From Trichaptum fuscoviolaceum (taxonomy: Eukaryota; Basidiomycota; Agaricomycetes; Hymenochaetales; Trichaptaceae), in NCBI GenBank assembly GCA_910574455.1, contig CAJSYZ010000007.1:5203974-5267973 (forward strand): a stretch of DNA of 64,000 nucleotides, read 5' to 3'. A program made the translations under genes and the position numbers. The notes beneath the pieces were generated by a model that was not told the origin of the DNA, searched no databases, and saw nothing but the letters and a program-made list of their open reading frames with translations. How positions within the stretch are numbered: position 1 is the stretch's first letter; each line of letters starts with the position of its first letter. Below are positions 11,959 through 24,001 of this stretch, piece by piece.

Positions 11959-13841
11959 ATGGAGGCCCAAAATGAGATAGTCTCACAAATGTGTGCAGTT
12001 TTCAGCCCTTATGTTGAGTGAATATCTCTAATACCATGTGAACAAAAGCTATATTTCGAACTTCTTCACACTCGCATCCTCCGGTTCGTCTCACCCTCTG
12101 ATACACATATCACAAAATTGACTCTATCCCCTCTGTAGTCATTCTCTACTATGATTACTTCCTCACATTCGATGACGAAGTGCGTTTCTTCTGGGGACGT
12201 AAGTGGAGCTCAATCACGTTTCTGTTCTTTTTCAATCGCTACTTCCCGCTGGCGGGACACATTCCGGGAGTAGTAAAAGTCCTCGGAAGTTGGTCAGTGA
12301 ATGTAAGTAAACCATGAGTAACGCTGATAGCTTACTCCGACTGGCATCTGACGACTTTATCTGTTCCATAGGGGTAAACGCGGCCTGAATAGCCCATCAT
12401 TGCTTGGTACTGATATGATCCGATTAGATGCAGGATTGTCCAATTGTATCACCAAATATTTCTTGTTGTTGACCAATCTTCTATTGTTGGTGAGCATGTC
12501 TGTTTCTTTTCCGCTAGGAAGGGTGCTCACAAACGTTGAGATTAGCTATTATGACCATCCGACTACACGCTATGTACGGTCGAAGCCGGAGAATCCTGGC
12601 TATGATGGTCATTCTTTGGGTCTCTGGACTCGGTGTAGCGATTGTGAGTTCACCATTCTCCTGCCCTAGACTTTAGAGTCTTCCGCTGAGCTCAACGCAG
12701 TGGGCCTTGAGTGGTCCGACCTCAGCTCCCGGTGTACCTGCTGACCAGCTACCGGTGGGTAGCTGCCAAACGCCTCTTAATAGACATGCGTAAGATCGTC
12801 CACTTCTTGGCACGGAATGATACTATTCTAACATTGACGCTTCGCCTACTTTAGTGGAATACGTGAGTAGTCGCTTAGTCTACTCACCCTCACTGATCTG
12901 ACACAAAACTCGCTTATCAAGTCCTCGCAACTCCTTGGGAGGTCGTTATACTCTTCGACACGATAGTATTCACTCTCACGCTGTATAAGGCGGTTGAAGT
13001 CTGGAGGATGGGCCCCAGCACACTGTTTCAGGTGCTCGTTCGAGATGGTGAGTTGGTAGATTTGCAGCTGCGGATTTGATGCAAATATCTGACTATTTCA
13101 TGCACATGCAGGTACTATCTATTATCTGTTAGTATTGCTTTCTGATTGTGCGTTCTGGCGGCTCACTGCCTTGGGAATGATTCGAAGTGTGATTGTTCTG
13201 GCCAACTTGTCAAATATACTGTCTCTTACGGTAAGGACCGTCCAATACCATATGCTCTTCCTCGGCTAATCGGCTCATATTTTAGCTCTCAACTATGCCT
13301 GTAAGTCTACTGGTATCTTGATGCACAACTTGAAATCCATCTGATGACTGTTCCTGTGACAGTCCATTCTCCGGGGGCTCACCACCACGTTCGCAAATGT
13401 GTGAGTTTCCTATCCTGAACAAAGATTCGTTAGCGTGTGTTGTTGATATGCCTCTCCGGGCCATCTCTCCACCGTGGCTTCCTGCAGGACCTCCGTCGTT
13501 ATGGTGTCCCGCCTCATGCTCAACATACAGAACCCGGCGCTCTTTGGAAACTACTCGGAGGCAAATAACCTGGGTCCATTCATCGCGACGGCGGGTAGTA
13601 GGCGGCGGAGGTTTACGAGCCTCGCGTTCTGGGCTGGAGAACTTCATGCAACGCAGGAAATGGAAAGCTTGGGCGACCCGGCGTGGCATCGCGAGACGCA
13701 GATCGCGTCGCAGACTACGGATACAACGGATACAACGGATTCTGGTGAGCTATTCTATCATGGGATCAAGGTCCGCGATTGTGTCACTGATGCACTTGCA
13801 TAACAACTTGCGCAGATGTGGAACTTGAACAAATAATTTGA
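11959..13841 (+). CDS. DUF6533 membrane protein, copy B
   Basis: Complete exon series. Exon 1 is 11959-11990 (MEAQNEIVSQ), then SYISNFFTLASS, then exon 3 with YYDYFLTFDDEVRFFWGRKW and HIPGVVKVLGSW ending at 12302. The micro-exon and exon RIVQLYHQIFLVVDQSSIV (from 12428) follow. Next come MTIRLHAMYGRSRR, then WALSGPTSAPGVPADQLP, which looks like an extracellular loop ending in SCQTPL, and TPWEVVILFDTIVFTLTLYK. A 15-nt exon LSTMP and ILRGLTTTFANV precede the last large exon, which has SVVMVSRLMLNIQNPALFG and a Ser/Thr/Arg tail. The final exon is tiny (VELEQII), with the stop at 13839-13841. The tail contains a repeated ACGGATACA unit (13715-13740) coding Thr-Asp-Thr. Function unknown. The translation is open throughout, so it is probably functional. 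Confidence 0.75.
12372..12373 (+). other. putative 2-nt micro-exon (GG), copy B
   Basis: Exon 3 ends in phase 0 at 12302; the next large exon begins at 12428 (A TGC AGG). CATAG|GG|GTAAAC supplies GG, making GGA (Gly). Flanking introns would be 69 and 54 nt. Confidence 0.7.
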
Positions 13842-15632
13842 CGATTCTGATGGGTCGCTCTCCTCCGAGTCACTCGAATGCGGTGATCGGATGAGCTGGC
13901 GCATCAGCGCTCAGCATTGCACCTGATGCGAACAATGTATCATTATTCTCCGGGATATTTGTCTTAACGGATAGCTTCTTTGTTCTCAAAATTTTCCCGG
14001 GCACGCTTTAAGAGTCTTCTTCAATCACAAGCAGACAGCATTTCGCATAAGCTCCCTTAATTAAAATCCAACATATGTACAGTACTTCCCATGCAAACTA
14101 TTTTTCACGCTGCTTTGCTGACTGACCGCCCGTCTTGTCCGGAAACTTAAATCGTGTTTCGGAAGGTCTGAACCACCGGGAGCTGTTCTTTCCAGACCAG
14201 AACCCGAAGCCAAGAAGTAGGACTCAGAGCATGCGTTTGCTCCTTCGACTCGCCTTGCTCCATGAGTGCATCGAACCTTGTGAATCAGATAAATGTGCAT
14301 ATACTGCATAGATATGCTGTAGATTCAGTTTCTTGTCAGTAAAGTTTCTATGCAATCGAAAGGTTTTCCTTAGAGTTTCGGGGCTACCCGGCGGACCCTG
14401 AACTTATCAACATAGGGCGTTCGCTTAGACGGGACGCGTCTGACCATCGACCACGACCACACCCACCTCTAGCCTCCCAGAGCCAGGTCACGGGAATAAC
14501 AACGCAATAATAGGAGCATAAAGAACTCAAGAACTCTCGCGGTTTACCCACTTTTCTCTTTCTCTACGCACTAAAAGCATCTTTCGGTGCCTGGTGCTCG
14601 CGCATATGGTGCGGTAGAGTCCCATGCCTCTTACAAACTTACGGCAAGAAGCTCTGAGCTCTTGGCTGAACTCTTGTGTACTCTACCGATACTACGGTTC
14701 TGTCAACAATCTAGTATGAATATCCTACACTTTCTCATATTCTGGTGTTTCTCGATGTAAGTTTCTCAAAATTTGCAGTCATGTTGTCGACTCAGCCTTA
14801 GCCCTACTAGGAGAAGAATCTGCACGAATTCTGCACGATCGATTTGGATGGGATCCTCGGCTTTCAGAGGAAATGAAAGTGGCATTAGAGTGGTGACTGG
14901 CGAAGTAATAATGTCGATCTTGGATATCGATGGTTGGCAGTAAGATGTGGTAAGTAGTGATTTTATTTGCTTTCTATTTATCATGTCTTTCTCAGCGCTT
15001 TTATTCCACCCTAGTAATAGGTTACACTCTTATAGTAAGGCCTTTCTGGTCTTCATCAACCACCTTCAAATGGTTACAGAGTGTTCAGGCCCGCATTCTC
15101 GGAGAAAATCTTCGGGAAGCATAAAATGGAACTCCCGAAGGTCGGCGTGGGTTCTCTCTCTCGAACTTATATCCTTCCTCGAGACGGGCGGCAAGTCACC
15201 TCGTGGTCTTGGCTATCTTACGAACAGAGCTTAAAATGATGGGAAATATAATAGATATCATGTCATCTCTTTCAATGGATCTGTCCGACTTAATCAACGT
15301 AGATACAGCTATTCCGCGACACTAAGCACCCTGGATAATGTTTCCTGGACTGGTATCTCACCGACGTTGCCTATAAACGACACGACCTGCTTCGTTAGCC
15401 CCTCGTTCTCGCTATCCTTGCTTCTAATTTGGAATTGTTTTGGCTGCTCTTCCAGACCCTTGCTTCCATCCCATGATCTATGCGGAATGCAAATCTATTG
15501 TCGAGTCTTGAATCAAGAAGACTTGATAGGAAGTACCAGGCACGACAGCGTCCTGCGCCTATCGCCAGCTTAAATTCTCTGATTTCAACCCTTATCCAAG
15601 TCCAATCGATCTACCAGCCCGCACATACAAGC
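13842..15632. other. spacer between copies B and C
   Basis: No gene seen. A block at about 14127-14290 (TCTTGTCCGGAA, then CCGGGAGCT ... GAAGCCAAGAAG) recurs in degenerate form at 20608-20900, upstream of the next insertion. It is probably promoter-side sequence duplicated along with the DUF6533 genes. Confidence 0.4.
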
Positions 15633-17535
15633 ATGGCTCTGCTAGCTGACTTAGTGAAGGAGGAAAGCGAGATACTCTCTCAGATGTATGTCACTCGCTA
15701 TGTCTAACTCTGCAATGTAGTCTCACTACTAACAAATGATATGAAAACAATAGATTTGATTTCGGCTATCTTACAATTGCAGCCTCTGGTTCGTATCGTC
15801 CACAATGCACTACTACTATTTTGGATATGGCTAATTTACGCTTCACTTGGACCCAGTGATGCTCTATTATGACTACCTCCTCACATTTAGTGATGAAGTG
15901 AGGTTCTTTTGGGGCCGGAAGGGGAGTTCGGTCACGTACCTCTTCTTTGTCAACCGCTACCTTCCAATGGCGGGACATATCCCGGGTGTTGTCAAATTTC
16001 TCGGGCATTGGTCTCAACATGTAAGTACCAGAGATCAAACACTTCGACCTAACATCCTGAATTTTTATATGATAGGGGTTGATATTCTTACCACTCCTTC
16101 ATTGATGAAGGTCCACTGATGCCTTCAGTATAGTTGCAGAATCGTTCAATTGTACAATGAAATCTTTCTTGTCACTAACCAGTCTTTAGTCGTGGGTGAG
16201 TGGGCTTCTGATTTGTACCATCCGAAAAGTGTTTACCTACATTGGCAAAGTCATTATGACTTTTCGATTGCACGCCATGTATGGTAGGAGCCGGAAAATA
16301 TTTATAGCGATATTTCTGTTTTGGATTACTGGGGTTGGAACATCAGGTGTGAGTACGTTGGATTTGACAAGCGGTTATCCAATTACATGTACTGATAACA
16401 TTGCAGTGGGCATTGACTGGCCCAACTTCAGTACCTGGCGTACCATCTGACGAACTACCGGCAGGCAGTTGCCAAACTCCTGTCACCAGACATGCGTATG
16501 TTGCTGCTTAAGCTCTAACAGCTCATAAGATGCTCACGAAGGGATACATTTTTTGTAAGCGCCATCCGTAAGTGATTTCTCTATATGCATTCATTTCCGA
16601 TGCTCATTCAATGATCACAAAATGTCAGTCATTGCAACTCCGTGGGAGGTCTTACTCCTCTTCGACACCATAGTCTTCGCCCTCACGCTTTATAAAGCAG
16701 TTGAAATGTGGAAGACGGGACCTAGCAGTCTAATTCAAGTGCTAGTCCGAGATGGTAAGCTGGTGAATTTATGCGTTTTGTGGGCCGCATCTATCTGACA
16801 ATGCACTTTTGAAAAGGGACCGTTTATTACTTGTCAGTAGCCCATTACATTAATTATTACTGGCACTCACAACCTGGAACTTTACTGTAGGTTGATAGTC
16901 TTGTCTAATCTATCAAACATACTATCGTGGACGGTAAGAAGCGCCTATCTTTGATGACTATGCCCTGACTGATTGGCTCAATAGCTTCCTTCCGTACCAG
17001 CAAGTCATTCTCTATGCTCTTTGTATAGTTGAGGGCAGCTATAATGACGCCTGACTTTGTACACTCAGCCTGTCCTCAGAGGGATTACTACATCATTTGC
17101 AAACTTGTAAGTTCTCCTGCCTAAACGACCCTTACAAATAAAGTTTGCAACATTTAACCTCTCAATATTCCTGCAGGACCTCTGTCGTCATGGTGTCGCG
17201 CCTCATGTTGAACATCCAGAACCCATCGCTTTTTGGTAACTTTTCGGCACAAGGGTGGGGCGGGAACTCGGAGACGAGCACCCTCGGTACATTCTTTGCG
17301 GCGGAAAGAAGCTCTGGCAGGCGAGGAGAATGTACGAGCATTAGATTTCTGGGAAGAGATATTCAGGATGACGAGTCCAGCCTAGGAGACCCGGCTTGGC
17401 ACCGCGAGACTCAGGCTGCGATCCAGGGTCCGGAAGAAACAGAATCATCGGGCGCATGTGGGTGCGGCGTTCATCCGGTGTTTTCCCACAATTTACTTTT
17501 GTACTGCAGATGTCGAACTTCAACAGATTTATTGA
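15633..17535 (+). CDS. DUF6533 membrane protein, copy C
   Basis: Exon 1 is MALLADLVKEESEILSQ (from 15633), then FDFGYLTIAAS. Exon 3 has YYDYLLTFSDEVRFFWGRKG and GHIPGVVKFLGHW, ending at 16020. After the micro-exon come CRIVQLYNEIFLVTNQSLVV (from 16134), MTFRLHAMYGRSRK, ATPWEVLLLFDTIVFALT, TVYYL, LIVLSNLSNILSWT, the 15-nt exon LPSVP (ends 16999), VLRGITTSFANL, and the large exon with SVVMVSRLMLNIQNPSLFG. The end is VELQQIY with stop at 17533-17535. One intron (17000-17068) starts with GCAAGT instead of GT, although the paralogues have GT at the same place. The loop exon after MTFRLHAMYG (about 16400-16500) was not resolved to the base. Probably intact; function unknown. Confidence 0.68.
16076..16077 (+). 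other. putative 2-nt micro-exon (GG), copy C
   Basis: GATAG|GG|GTTGAT lies between exon 3 (ends 16020, phase 0) and the exon at 16134 (T TGC AGA). It makes GGT (Gly). Flanking introns would be 55 and 56 nt. Confidence 0.68.
17000..17068 (+). other. GC-AG intron in copy C
   Basis: The 15-nt exon ending in CCA at 16999 is followed by GCAAGT and the acceptor CTCAG at 17064-17068. Copies A, B and E have GTAAG(T/A) at the homologous donor, so this is a GT-to-GC change in one paralogue with an otherwise strong donor. Confidence 0.6.
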
Positions 17536-18268
17536 TGATCATAAGATGATCATCAATGAGTTGAGTAGAGGCCATTATACTCCGCCAGTCAAAGATTTTT
17601 ATGGCTTGAACCTCGAATCTGTGTTCAGTCTTTGTCAGACTATTGATGTTGCAATATCATGTCACCTCACTGATGTGTCTGAGACCACAAAACTTGCGGA
17701 GATTCTGCTCACAAACCTACTATTACAGGAGCTTGCTTCTGCCAATGCAAGTACACGAGAATAACCAAGGTCATCTCCATCGAAAATACCTCTTATGCAG
17801 CATGTTACATCTTGACTAGAGTTCAAATCACTGCACTAGCCTTCGTGTGGGATTCATCTTTTTACCGGGATTCATCTTATACTCATCGGACAACTGACCA
17901 ATGTGCTATATTTGTCCGCAGATGGTAATCAGGATTTACCGCGATTCTCTACCGCCATCGACGTCTCCGCAACATCAACATCATGTCCATTCTTTCGAAG
18001 AGCTGTCATGTCTATCTATTGGGAATCGGTTCTGAAACTTTCGATCTCATATATTTAGTACATCATATGAAGAAAAGACGCAATAGCAACGGAGTCAATT
18101 TCTGGGCTCACCGGCAATCTTTTGATGCTCTGAAACTGTTCTTTCTAGACCCGCAAAGTTGAATAAAGGTGAGTTTCTTACTGGTAACCCCGGGACTTGT
18201 GTAGTATATGCCCCTTCAGCATCCCGACACTCCATCATTCTCGCTAAGCTTGCTCCTTTCCGACCTCG
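17536..18268. other. spacer between copies C and D
   Basis: No gene seen. A stretch near 18130-18160 (GTTCTTTCTAGACC) resembles the upstream blocks at 14.18 and 20.83 kb and may be promoter-side sequence of the DUF6533 genes. Confidence 0.35.
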
Positions 18269-20146
18269 ATGGAGCAGGATGTACAACTTGTCATTGCTCA
18301 AGTGTATGTACTTATTCACAATAACCGTGCAGAGAATAGTATCTGACTAGACAGACATTTGAACTGAACAGAGCCGTCTCAAATTATTTTGTTTTAGCTC
18401 CTTCAGGTACGACTTGACAAGAAAACAGCCAACAAACGTCGACTACTCGATTTCAACGCTAACATCTATGTGATTGGACACTCTTCAGTCATTCTATACT
18501 ATGACTTTCTCATAACACTCTCGGAGGAAGTCCGGTTCTTTTGGCGTCGGAGATGGAACTCTGTTACCATACTCTTTTTCCTCAATCGGTATCTTCCTTT
18601 AATTGGACATGCTCCGGGCGTGGTAAAAGTTCTAGCAAGCTGGTCACCTAAGGTATGTAGCGGCACTGCTGAAGCCTCCTGATATGTTTATGCTGAAGAC
18701 AGATTCGAAGGGGTATAACTTCTCTGTCTCCCTTATATGTATCTCTCAGAAATTCGGCTGATAATGACTTGCATAGTTGTCGGGATGTTCAGCTTTATCA
18801 TGAAATATACCTTGTGGCCGGACAAACAGTCGTAGCACGTGAGTAACAGGCACTTACTCTGTAGACAATGAACTTACTATGAAGTGGCTATCCTCACTAG
18901 TCATTCTAGTCATTCGAACATCTGCGTTATATGGCCGAAATCGCAAGATACTCGCACTTCTTGTCTCCTTCCTCATCATCGGTGCTGCAGTGGCAACGGT
19001 AAGTAATAGACATTGCTCGGAGGCCTGTAGAGTTTACAACACAGCGTAGTGGGCATTGGCTGGACCAACGTCGGTATCGGGTGTCCCGGTTGACGAATTA
19101 CCGGAGGGCAATTGCCAAACACCTTTGTCGCAAGAGGCGTACGTTTCTCGCTGCACAATAAATCTGCTTGATGGAAACTCAAGTGCTTTTGACATAGAGG
19201 AATACGTTAGTACGTGAGCTTGAGGGATGAAAAGCAAAAATCAATGAACCGGGATCGTCTGACAGTGACCGCAACACCATGGGAAGCCGTGCTCCTCTTC
19301 GACACAGCCGTATTCACCTTGACGCTATACAAGGCCATTGAAGTGTGGAAGTCAGGCCCAAGTACACTGTTTGAAGTCCTCGTAAGAGACGGTGAGCTTT
19401 AAGTATAATTTGCAGTTCATCATCCTGACGCTGGAAAAAGGTTCAATATATTTTTTGTAAGCATTGTTTCCCCAGTTTGTTATGGCCATCAGCTCAAGAT
19501 TATGCATACCAAAAGTGTCTTAGAGTTGGCAAACTTGTCAAACATATTAACACTGAATGTGAGTCTATGCTGCATTGACGCTTTGTATTGATTTATCGTG
19601 TAGATAGCTCGGAAACATCCCGGTACGTCTACAACTATTCATGTGGGTTTCAAGAAAGCATCCAACAAAGCAGTTTTGCAGTCAATCTATCGTGGTTTCT
19701 CCGCAACTTTAGTCAATGTGTAGGTCTCCACTTCATTTCTCCTTCAGTTTCTCTATCACTTACACTACTTGAAATTCCACATGCACATGTGGCTTGTAGC
19801 GTATCAGTGGTCATGATTTCCCGCCTGATGCTCAACCTCCAAAACCCAGCACTCTTCGGTACGCACTATACGACGGACAGCACCATCGGACCTTTCGTTG
19901 CCATCGCAGGAAGCAGTCGCCGACAGTCCGCGTCTTTCGCAATTTCGCAGCGGCTGGAAAGCATAGACGAGATGACTGAGAACCCGTCAAGGCATCCGGA
20001 ATGGACTTGGACTCCGAGTCCAAGAGACTCGCAAAGAACGACTAATACAACACCGGTAAGTTCATTTCTATTATACTAGCCTTGGTGCTGACTGCTTTCT
20101 TATTGTTGCAGCCATCGAACTGAATGTCCTGTCAAGTCGCAAGTAA
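18269..20146 (+). CDS. DUF6533 membrane protein, copy D
   Basis: Starts MEQDVQLVIAQ at 18269, the same opening as copy E, its closest relative. Exon 2 is AVSNYFVLAPS. Exon 3 has YYDFLITLSEEVRFFWRRRW and GHAPGVVKVLASW, ending at 18652. After the micro-exon: CRDVQLYHEIYLVAGQTVV (from 18777), VIRTSALYGRNRKILALLV, WALAGPTSVSGVPVDELPEG, ATPWEAVLLFDTAVFTLTLY, SIYFL, ELANLSNILTL, SIYRGFSATLVNV, and SVVMISRLMLNLQNPALFG with a Ser/Arg/Thr tail. The last exon ends VLSSRK with the stop at 20144-20146. The segments look like a seven-pass membrane protein with a cytoplasmic tail. The region 19195-19260 has an ORF continuing into the preceding intron, so that acceptor is a guess. Probably functional. Confidence 0.7.
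18711..18712 (+). other. putative 2-nt micro-exon (GG), copy D
   Basis: CGAAG|GG|GTATAA lies between exon 3 (ends 18652, phase 0) and the exon at 18777 (T TGT CGG). It makes GGT (Gly). Flanking introns would be 58 and 64 nt. Confidence 0.65.
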
Positions 20147-21453
20147 TTCATACGGCAAACAACTTATATACAATTAGTATGGGCATACTTCTGCTAATAC
20201 CTTCCTTCTAGTAATATGAGGAGTTCTGTGATGATGAACTTCCCCATGTTGCTTTGAGGACAATGAGGTGTACAGATTACCTCTGGTACTTTAACAGAAA
20301 AATGCTTTGAAACTTTGACTTCCCTTCAAGTCGAAAATAATCACTTCTACTATGTACTAATAGCGTTTATGTCGTCTACACAGGACACAGGGTACCATGA
20401 TCTCCCCCCTTTCTGAACTAAGATAAATGCGGTGGCACGTACATAAATAGCCACACTGCACTTTGTGTCTTTGGTGTCACTCGAGCTGCCTAACTTGAAG
20501 TTACTGCGGCGCCCGCCAGTGACAGTTCCCAGGCCAATCTACCTTTTTTCGCTATTTTCACACTCCGACTCGGATGACCACTCAGGCTGGCAGTGACTGC
20601 AGTGCCCGTTTTGTCCGGAATTCGTAACTGCGATTCTCCCTCCGAGTACTTTGCGCTTTGCAATTGTTAACAACATTTCTTCTTCAGCAGAACCGATATG
20701 CTGTATGTGTTTTCCTGAATTCGCTCGCTGATAGCATCGGTTTGATGTACTGCGCGCCTTCAAAGAAAGAAAGGTGTAAGGTGAGGATCACGATATTAAT
20801 AAGAACACTTTGGCTTCTTTACCCTGTGATCCCGGGAGCTTTTTCTAGAACATGAAGCCAAGAAGAAGGAAATCTGCTTCTTCGGTTGGCCTCGCTTGCA
20901 TGCATCAGGGAAACTACTTTCTGCTTATGGCCACTGACGCGTCCTGACGCGTCCTGATTTGGCTGGCACCTGTCTGAAGGGTCGCTACTTCGTCTGAAAA
21001 TACACTGATTGCCTTGACTCACTGAAATAAGGAGAGTTTCAGGATGCAAGCCATCTCTCAGTACATCAGAATGCAAGTCAGGATTTCAGTGCTCAAGTAT
21101 AATAGGACTTAGAAAATTTTAACAAAATTTTGTTGCATCCAAAACAGGAAATTGATGTTGAACTTGAAGTGTTGCGGGCTTGCCCATGCCTTTTCCTCCT
21201 CACCATCATTCCTGACTTACCGCACTCGTCACGCTCCTATCAACACCCGCCAATGCCACTCCTTACAGTTCTGAACTCGGGAACTGTTAGGCACGCTTCA
21301 CTCTCTTCAACGCTTGGCGGGTCGGCTCGTGGTTGGCACATCCTTCACAACACAGCTCAGCAGGCGGAAGGTGTAAAACATTGCGAGCACCCGCGGCGAT
21401 ACAAGTATGTACCCAATCACTCTTATTCAAGGATGATGCTTAAGCTCAAGTAG
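20147..21453. other. spacer left of the pseudogene island
   Basis: No intact gene. It contains AACTTGAAGT at 20492-20501 and again at 21161-21170, and CAGTGAC-type short repeats at 20515-20600. A degenerate copy of the DUF6533 upstream block lies at 20608-20900, and a tandem CTGACGCGTC pair at about 20935-20955. The left border of the captured island probably falls between about 21000 and 21450. Confidence 0.4.
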
Positions 21454-22816
21454 ATTACAGCAGAACAACTGCTTCGGGAACCACAAGAGCGCCAGGAAAC
21501 AGCTTTTCGCGCGCCAAAACAACGCATTGAAGACTTTGAGGGACACTATGAATACCGAGGCCGGAAGCGTAAGGAGTTCGAGGAGAGGATTCGGCGGACG
21601 AGGGGAAACTTGTATGTTTTCATGCTTGGGTTTATCTTTCAGGTGCTGACTTGAAACAGGAAAGAACGAAAATCCTACGTTAGTTGGGAGGTACGTACAC
21701 TATCAAAATGACTGGAGTTATGACTGAAACTCAACGTAGGCGAGTCCAGGCGAATACGAACGTTCGCGCTCGGTATATGAGCGCGCTCTCGATGTAGACC
21801 CACGAAGTGTCCAACTCTGGCTCTCCTACACGGAGATGGATCTGAAGGGGCGAAACATCCAGCACGCACGCAATCTGATTGACCTGGCAGTGACTTTGTT
21901 GCGGCGCATCGACCAACTCTGGTACAAATACGTGTATCTGGAGAAACTGCTCGGAAACGTCGCTGGCGCGCGTCAAGTGTTTGAGCGATGGGTGCAGTGG
22001 GAGCCAGAGGACAAGGCATGGTAGGCGTACATCAAGCTCGAAGAGCGGTATCAAGAACCTGATCGCGCGAGTGCGATCTACGAGCGGTGGGTTGCTGTTC
22101 GACCTGGACCCCGCATCTGGGTCAAGTGGGCGAAGTTTGAGGAGGAGCGAATCAGGCCTAGGCTCGTGAGGTGTTCCAGATGGCACTGGAGTTCTTTGGT
22201 GATGATGACGGAACAAATTGAGAAGGATGGAAACACGATTGAAGGAGTACGACTGAGCTAGGGTAATCTACAAGGTACGCACTCCACAAGCTTTATGTGC
22301 TTCTAAATTCTAAACCCCCCTAGTTTGCGCTGGACGGATTACCTCGTTCCAAGTCCCAGGCCCTCTATGCTGCCTACACCAAGTTTGAAAAGCAGCATGG
22401 AACTCGGAACACCCTCGAAACCACTGTTCTGGGGAAGAGGAGGAGCCAGTATGAGGAAGAACTTGCGCACGACGGTCGAAATTACGACGTATGGTTTGAC
22501 TATGCTCGCTTGGAAGAAGACTCACTGAGGTCACTTCGGGAGGAAGACGCGTCTGAGGACAAGATTGAAAGCGCGATAAACCGGGTTCGTGAAGTCTACG
22601 AGCGAGCTGTTGCGCAAATACGCCCCGGTGACTTAAAGCGTCACTGGAGACAATACATCTTTCTGTGGCTAGACTACGCATTGTTTGAAGAAGTGGAGAC
22701 CAAAGTCTGGTGTTTCTTTCATGTCACTTTTTCAAGTGCTAACAACCGCCCACGCAGGATTATGATCGGACACGGCAAGTATACCGAACAGCGTTACAAG
22801 TGGTCCCCCACAAGCA
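21454..22816 (+). pseudogene. CLF1 / Crooked-neck-like splicing factor, truncated
   Basis: Starts inside the conserved N-terminus (ITAEQLLRE, then [12 protein letters not shown]) of Clf1/CRNKL1, a HAT-repeat scaffold of the NineTeen complex in the spliceosome. HAT repeats follow: [60 protein letters not shown] and [18 protein letters not shown]. It is broken in several ways: a TAG at 22022-22024 inside the third repeat, a scrambled stretch at about 22145-22330, and the loss of the C-terminal half. The match ends near 22816, where sequence of another gene begins. At least two introns with good borders remain (about 21612-21659 and 21692-21738), so this is a DNA-level copy, not a retrocopy. It has no start of its own. 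A functional CLF1 should exist elsewhere in the genome. Confidence 0.78.
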
Positions 22817-23990
22817 ATTAAGATCGGTGGTCTTGGTGTGATGAGTTCGTTGATGGGCAAAGCCATGTTGGACGTCGACCTGATCTGGGTTGTACCGAAG
22901 GTGAAGGATATTGAGTACCCCGCTGGTGAACCTGCCGAACCTATTGAAGTCATTATCTTCGGCGAGCCGTACCTCATTGAGGTCGAGACGCACGTACTCG
23001 ACAACATCACATACGTTATCCTCGACTCGCCGGTCTTCCGTGCGCAAACGAAGGCGGACCCATATCCTGCGCGCATGGACGACCTCAGCTCAGCCATCTT
23101 CTACTCGACATGGAACCAGGCTATCGCAGCGACTGTCAGGCGCAACCCGCAGATCGATATTTACCACATAAATGACTGTCACGGGGCGCTCACTGCTATC
23201 TACCTCCTCCTGAATGTCCTCCCGGTGTGCCTGTCTCTCCATAACGCAGAGTTCCAGGGCCTGTGGCCGCTCCGCACGAAGGAAGAGATGAAGGAAGTAT
23301 GCTCGGCGTTCAATATCAGCAAGGAGCACTGCACGAAGTACGTTCAGTCCGGTAACACGTTCAACTTGCTCCACGCCGCGGCATCCTTCATCAGTGTGCA
23401 CCAGAAATCGATCGGTGTTGCCGGTGTGTCTGACAAGTATGGTAAGCGCCTCCGTACTTGTTCAGTGGTGCCGACTTCGCTTTGATCCCTTCGCGTGATG
23501 AGCCGTTCGGTTTAGTCGCTGTCGAGTTCGGTCGCAAAGGTGCCCTTGGTGTTGGTGCTCGTCTTGGTGGTCTCGGTCTCATGCCTGGATGGGTAAGTTC
23601 ATATTATCTGTCTCTAATGTTTGCAGTCTGACTTTGGTTACAGTGGTTCCCTGTCGAATCCAGTCAAACAGCACACATGTTGTCCCAGCTTACGAAGACA
23701 ATTAAAATGGCGCTTAAGTCTACGGAAGAAGAGCGTGCTATCTTGCGTGCTCGATCGGCTGTCCAGCGTTTCCCAGTTGTTGAAAGGCGTCAGCGCATGG
23801 AAGACTTCCACAAGCGCAGTATTAATACTAGCCGACAGATCGCTGGCTCCTTGGCATGGAGACCTTCGGATGGTGAAGCTGAGCCTTGCGTTGCGGTCAT
23901 GGATACGGAAGATTGGGATCCTGAACATCGGGAAGAACCGATTAGTCCAACTGGGACACCCGAAGCACATATGACAGCTCACACAGCTTG
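22817..23990 (+). pseudogene. alpha-1,3-glucan synthase fragment, internally deleted
   Basis: Begins at the ADP/UDP-glucose binding start of the GT5 (starch-synthase-like) domain: KIGGLGVMSSLMGK. It continues with LIWVVPKVKDIEYP, YPARMDDLSSAIFYSTWNQ, YHINDCHGA, CLSLHNAEFQGLWPLRTKEE and GVSDKYGK (to about 23442). The middle of the catalytic domain is then missing. The reading resumes after a TTTAG acceptor (about 23515) with [20 protein letters not shown], then RARSAVQRFPVVE to about 23985. This is the Ags1/Mok1 family, integral membrane enzymes making alpha-1,3-glucan of the cell wall; whole genes are several kb, so only a small piece is here. It lacks a start, the amylase-like domain and the transmembrane domain, and it is fused directly to the CLF1 piece on the left and a TFIIF piece on the right. 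It cannot encode an active synthase. Confidence 0.75.
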
Positions 23991-24001
23991 CTCCCTGGAG
24001 C

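Noticed and set aside
22838..23485. 215-codon ORF reading as an active glucan synthase domain
   Set aside because: It is only the front of a GT5 domain, with no start of its own and flanked by foreign gene pieces; treated as a pseudogene fragment.
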